From the NCBI GenBank assembly GCA_039819085.1, contig JBCBSQ010000012.1, forward strand, positions 1 to 64,000: DNA of 64,000 bases. Reading direction: 5' to 3'. Shown here piece after piece: positions 61,139 through 64,000 of the stretch. The stretch is from MED-G105 sp039819085. Lineage in GTDB: Bacteria > Pseudomonadota > Alphaproteobacteria > Caulobacterales > Parvularculaceae. The notes under the pieces were generated by a model that was not told where the DNA came from, made no database searches, and saw nothing but the letters and a program-made list of their open reading frames with translations. The position numbers and the translations under genes were made by a program. Positions within the stretch are counted from its first letter, which is position 1. Each line of letters starts with the position of its first letter.

Positions 61139-61460
61139 TTATTTTGCTCGCGGACAATCGCTGCGCGATGTCCTCCGCGGGGGCGCCCTGACCGGGCGGG
61201 CCACGGTCGCGGCCTTAAACTTCCGAGTTCGAATTCTCTCCCTTCATCTTCGCCACTATTCGCCTTGCGGGCCTAAGGCGCTCCGGCGGGTCGGGCTGAC
61301 CGCCCGGGCCGCAGTCGCGGGTCTTGATCAGAGTTCGAAGCTTCTCGCTGAGCTTTCGCCGCTGTATCGCGCTTGCATATACCCTGCGCCATTCACTCCG
61401 CGGCGGTATTGCTGATCGGGCGTCGGTTCGACCGCAGCGGTGTTACGGTTCGGCTTGCGA
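61139..61460. repeat. Three degenerate tandem tRNA-like repeats after tRNA-Ser
   Basis: The 335 bases between tRNA-Ser and hemA hold no gene. They consist of roughly three imperfect copies of a unit of about 100-115 bases, starting near 61139, 61257 and 61366. Shared pieces are TATT..GC.TGCGG, GACCG..CGGGCC.C.GTCGCGG and GAGTTCGAA followed about 25 bases on by TTCGCC. The last two resemble the tRNA T-arm (GGTTCGAATC) and 3' end (CCGCCA). This suggests decayed duplicates of the tRNA 3' part. Confidence 0.6.
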
Positions 61461-61473
61461 CCTTATCGCGCGT

Positions 61474-62688
61474 CTAGGCTACCATGCGCGCAAGCGCGCA
61501 CTGCGACCAGATTTCGGAGAGCGCCCGCACCAGCCGGTCAATGTCATCGTCCGTATGCACCGGAGATGGCGTAATCCGCAGGCGCTCTGTCCCGCGCGCA
61601 ACCGTCGGATAATTGATCGGCTGAACGTAAATGCCGTGGTTCTCCATCAGCCAGTCGGAGATCCATTTGCATTTCGCCGCGTCCTTCACCATCACCGGGA
61701 CAATGTGGCTCGGATTTTCGAGCGTTGGGATGCCGACCCCATGCAGCCGCGCGCGGACTTTCGCGACCGCCGCCTGATGGCCCTTTCGCTCCGCGTCGCT
61801 CGATTTCAGGTGGCGCACGCTCGCAAGCGCGCCGGCGGCGAGCGTCGGCGGCAGGGCGGTTGTGAAAATAAATCCGGATGCGAATGACCTGACGAAATCG
61901 ATGAGCGGCCTGGAGCCTGTGATGTAGCCGCCCATGACGCCAAACGCCTTGCCAAGCGTGCCCTCGATCACGGTCAGGCGGTCCATCATGCCTTCGCGCT
62001 CCGCGATGCCGCCGCCGCGCGGTCCGTAAAGGCCGACGGCGTGCACTTCGTCGAGATAGGTCATCGCGCCATAGCGCTCCGCCACGTCGCAGATCTCGTC
62101 GATCGGCGCGATGTCGCCGTCCATTGAGTAGACGCTTTCAAAGGCGACCAATTTCGGCGCGTCCGCCGGCGCGCCCTTCAGAAGCTCTTCGAGGTGCGCC
62201 GGATCATTGTGCCGGAAAATATGCCGCTCAGCCTTTGAATGGCGAATGCCCTCGATCATCGAGGCATGGTTCATGGCGTCGGAATAGACGATGCAGCCCG
62301 GCATTCTCGACGCCAGGGTCGACAAGGTCGTCCAGTTCGAGACGTATCCGGAGGTAAAGAGGAGGGCGGCTTCCTTGCCGTGCAGATCGGCGAGTTCGTC
62401 TTCCAAGAGGACGTGATAGTGGTTGGTGCCGGAGATGTTCCTTGTGCCGCCGGCCCCGGCGCCGCAGTCGTCGATCGCCTGGTGCATCGCGGCAAGAACA
62501 TCCGGGTGCTGGCCCATGCCGAGATAGTCATTGGAGCACCAGACGGTCACGTCCCGAGGGCCGACGGCCCCATGGTTGCTCGCTTGGGGGAACGCGCCCG
62601 CCTTGCGCTTGATGTTCGCGAAGACGCGGTAAGCGCCCTCTTCACGCAGCGCCCCGAGCTTGTCCTCAAAGAAGCGTTCGTAGTCCAT
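61474..62688 (-). CDS. hemA: 5-aminolevulinate synthase
   Basis: A 404-residue PLP enzyme that condenses glycine with succinyl-CoA, the first step of haem synthesis by the C4 route used in alphaproteobacteria. Family marks are WCSNDYLGMGQHPDV, GTRNISGTNHYHVLLE, the aspartate in YLDEVHAVGLYGPRG and the PLP lysine in GTLGKAFGVMGG. The ATG at 62688 (MDYERFFEDKL) follows GGAGG by 4 bases, which is close; an upstream frame start lacks support. Upstream lies a set of short direct repeats that may be regulatory. Confidence 0.96.
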   Translation of the reverse strand: MDYERFFEDKLGALREEGAYRVFANIKRKAGAFPQASNHGAVGPRDVTVWCSNDYLGMGQHPDVLAAMHQAIDDCGAGAGGTRNISGTNHYHVLLEDELADLHGKEAALLFTSGYVSNWTTLSTLASRMPGCIVYSDAMNHASMIEGIRHSKAERHIFRHNDPAHLEELLKGAPADAPKLVAFESVYSMDGDIAPIDEICDVAERYGAMTYLDEVHAVGLYGPRGGGIAEREGMMDRLTVIEGTLGKAFGVMGGYITGSRPLIDFVRSFASGFIFTTALPPTLAAGALASVRHLKSSDAERKGHQAAVAKVRARLHGVGIPTLENPSHIVPVMVKDAAKCKWISDWLMENHGIYVQPINYPTVARGTERLRITPSPVHTDDDIDRLVRALSEIWSQCALARMVA

Positions 62689-62717
62689 CGGTCCTCCGGC
62701 GCCGCGCGGCTTGCGAC

Positions 62718-62765
62718 GCGTTATCATTTTGGCGCGTTAGTCATCTTGGCGTGTTCGTCATCGCC
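62718..62765. repeat. Three short imperfect direct repeats upstream of hemA
   Basis: Units of 15-17 bases lie end to end: GCGTTATCATTTTGGC (62718-62733), GCGTTAGTCATCTTGGC (62734-62750) and GTGTTCGTCATCGCC (62751-62765). On the hemA strand they read GCCAAGATGACTAACGC-like. They begin about 30 bases upstream of the start codon, where an iterated regulator site would be expected. The rest of 62766-62974 shows no gene. Confidence 0.55.
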
Positions 62766-62974
62766 AAGCCTTAACCGGCTCCGCCAGCCGGCGACAGGCG
62801 TCCGCCGATACTGGATGCCGCAAGACATCATGTCGTTGCGCTAGGTCAAGAATGGTGCCAAGCGCGCCATCCTCTAGCCGACCCAACCACCGCATCGCCA
62901 GACCCGGCGCAATAGATAATGCGCATATCGGGCATAGAGCTGTCTGATGGAACGCGGCGCGGCGCCGCGCGGCC

Positions 62975-64000
62975 TCATGCGCCGGCGCGTTTGGCGAAGC
63001 TCCAGCCGAGTTGCGCAAGGGGCTGCACCTGCGCGCCGGTTTTGGCCGCTTCCGGTGAAGAGGCGTTGCCCTTGAGGCTCCTTGCGTAGACGCCCTGAAC
63101 GATCGCTGCGATGCGGAACATGTTGTAGGCGAGGCAGAAATCGAGGTCGGGCAGTCCGTCCCGGCCTGTGCGTTCGCAATAATAGGCGACCGCCTCCTCG
63201 AGGGTCGGGATGCCCAACTCGCCAAGATCGCGTCCGGCCAGGCCGCCGCGCACCTCCTGCGGGAAAAACCAGACCATCAGGAAATAGGTGAAGTCCGCCA
63301 GCGGATGGCCGAGCGTCGACAATTCCCAGTCCAGAACAGCAAGCGCGCGCGGCTCGCTCGGGTGCATGATGACGTTGTCGAACCGAAAATCGCCATGGAC
63401 GACGCTTGTCGCCTCGTCTTGCGGAATGGCGGTCGGCAGCCAGTCGATGAGGCGGTCCATTTCTGAGATCTGTGAGGTCTCGGCCGCCTTGTACTGCTTT
63501 GACCATCGCCCGATCTGGCGTTCGAAGTAGTTACCCGGCTTGCCGTAGTCAGAAAGGCCGGCCTTCTCGATGTCGACGAGGTGCAGGTCAGCGAGGGCGT
63601 CGATCAGGCCGCGATAGAGGGGCGCGCGCTCCGCCTTGGCGACGTCCGGCAGCCCGGAATCCCAGAAGATCCGTCCCTCAACGTAATCCATGACGAAAAA
63701 GGTTGTGCCGACGACGCTCTCATCTTCGCACAGAAGCCAGGTTTTCGGCGCCGGATAGCCCACCGCGCCAAGTGCCGTCATCACGCGGTATTCCCGGTCG
63801 ACCGCGTGCGCGGATGGCAATAGGTCGCCCGGCGGCTTGCGGCGCAGGACGTACTTTTTCTCTGGCGTCGTCAAAAGATAGGTTGGATTGGATTGGCCGC
63901 CCTTGAACTTCTTCACTTCAAGAGGGCCATCGAATGCCGGCAGTTCGGCGCTGAGATAATCCGACAGCCGATCTTCGTCGAACTTCAGGTGTTCGGGCGT
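62975..64000 (-). CDS. Aminoglycoside-phosphotransferase-fold kinase (ACAD10-type), N-terminus cut by window edge
   Basis: About 342 residues are visible. The frame stays open to the right edge (PEHLKFDEDRLSDYLSAELP precedes FDGPLEVKKFKGGQSNPTYLL), so the true start is outside; a GTG at 63916 is internal. Kinase-like motifs are KYVLRRKPPG (ATP lysine), VVHGDFRFDNVIMHP (catalytic Asp and Asn) and AVLDWELSTLGHPLADF (metal Asp). The APH-like branch near ACAD10/ACAD11 often accompanies acyl-CoA dehydrogenases and is thought to phosphorylate hydroxyacyl-CoA. It is not an antibiotic resistance gene by context. Confidence 0.88.
   Translation of the reverse strand, partial: TPEHLKFDEDRLSDYLSAELPAFDGPLEVKKFKGGQSNPTYLLTTPEKKYVLRRKPPGDLLPSAHAVDREYRVMTALGAVGYPAPKTWLLCEDESVVGTTFFVMDYVEGRIFWDSGLPDVAKAERAPLYRGLIDALADLHLVDIEKAGLSDYGKPGNYFERQIGRWSKQYKAAETSQISEMDRLIDWLPTAIPQDEATSVVHGDFRFDNVIMHPSEPRALAVLDWELSTLGHPLADFTYFLMVWFFPQEVRGGLAGRDLGELGIPTLEEAVAYYCERTGRDGLPDLDFCLAYNMFRIAAIVQGVYARSLKGNASSPEAAKTGAQVQPLAQLGWSFAKRAGA

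Noticed and set aside
62975..64000. Aminoglycoside resistance gene
   Set aside because: The fold is APH-like, but the sequence pattern is of the ACAD10-type chromosomal family and there is no mobile or resistance context.

Overview
The window is GC-rich and almost fully coding. It reads as chromosome of a marine-type alphaproteobacterium, probably of the Maricaulales/Parvularculales branch. Four things point there: a complete Rhodobacter-type gene transfer agent (GTA) cluster; 5-aminolevulinate synthase (C4 haem pathway); a PleC-like cell-cycle kinase; and an arginine operon built from N-acetylornithine carbamoyltransferase plus a fused N-acetylglutamate synthase/kinase, a layout known from Xanthomonas and Maricaulis-like bacteria. 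The lineage call is inference.

Layout. 1-9124 (leftward): an Mrp-type multisubunit cation/proton antiporter operon in the order mrpE-F-G, a stand-alone MbhD/MbhE-like protein (the C-terminal part of MrpA), mrpB-C, and three NuoL/M/N-like antiporter subunits. A SAM methyltransferase and a small membrane protein sit inside it, the MrpC-like subunit carries a large histidine-rich insert, and a dispersed palindromic repeat lies between two subunits. 9416-18033: a DUF2336 protein, a small lipoprotein, an AT-rich one-gene island, a secreted unknown, a YpfJ-type zinc peptidase, a class A penicillin-binding protein and a YcgN-type cysteine-cluster protein.

18167-31897 (rightward): the GTA structural cluster, g1 to g15 including g3.5 and g10.1, with heavily overlapping genes and no integrase, repressor or replication genes. 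32005-49625 (rightward): a hybrid sensor kinase, a DnaJ-type chaperone, an unknown 524-residue protein, an alpha/beta hydrolase-OsmC fusion, an HtrA/DegP protease, a response regulator-kinase pair, an HU-type protein, a three-gene operon of two degenerate FAD/Rossmann proteins and a GcvT-like protein, and an EF-hand / ECF sigma / putative anti-sigma / ZraP-like module.

49722-64000: a PleC-like kinase and aminopeptidase N (leftward), the arginine operon (rightward), a membrane-anchored GH24 lysozyme, a serine hydrolase and a small two-helix membrane protein (leftward), tRNA-Ser(GGA) followed by degenerate tRNA-like repeats, hemA, and a phosphotransferase-family protein cut by the window end. 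The GTA cluster makes a headful-packaging, HK97-fold, short-genome particle. Its release genes are not in the cluster; the anchored lysozyme at 58294-58983 is a candidate. No CRISPR array, rRNA, insertion sequence or integrase was seen.
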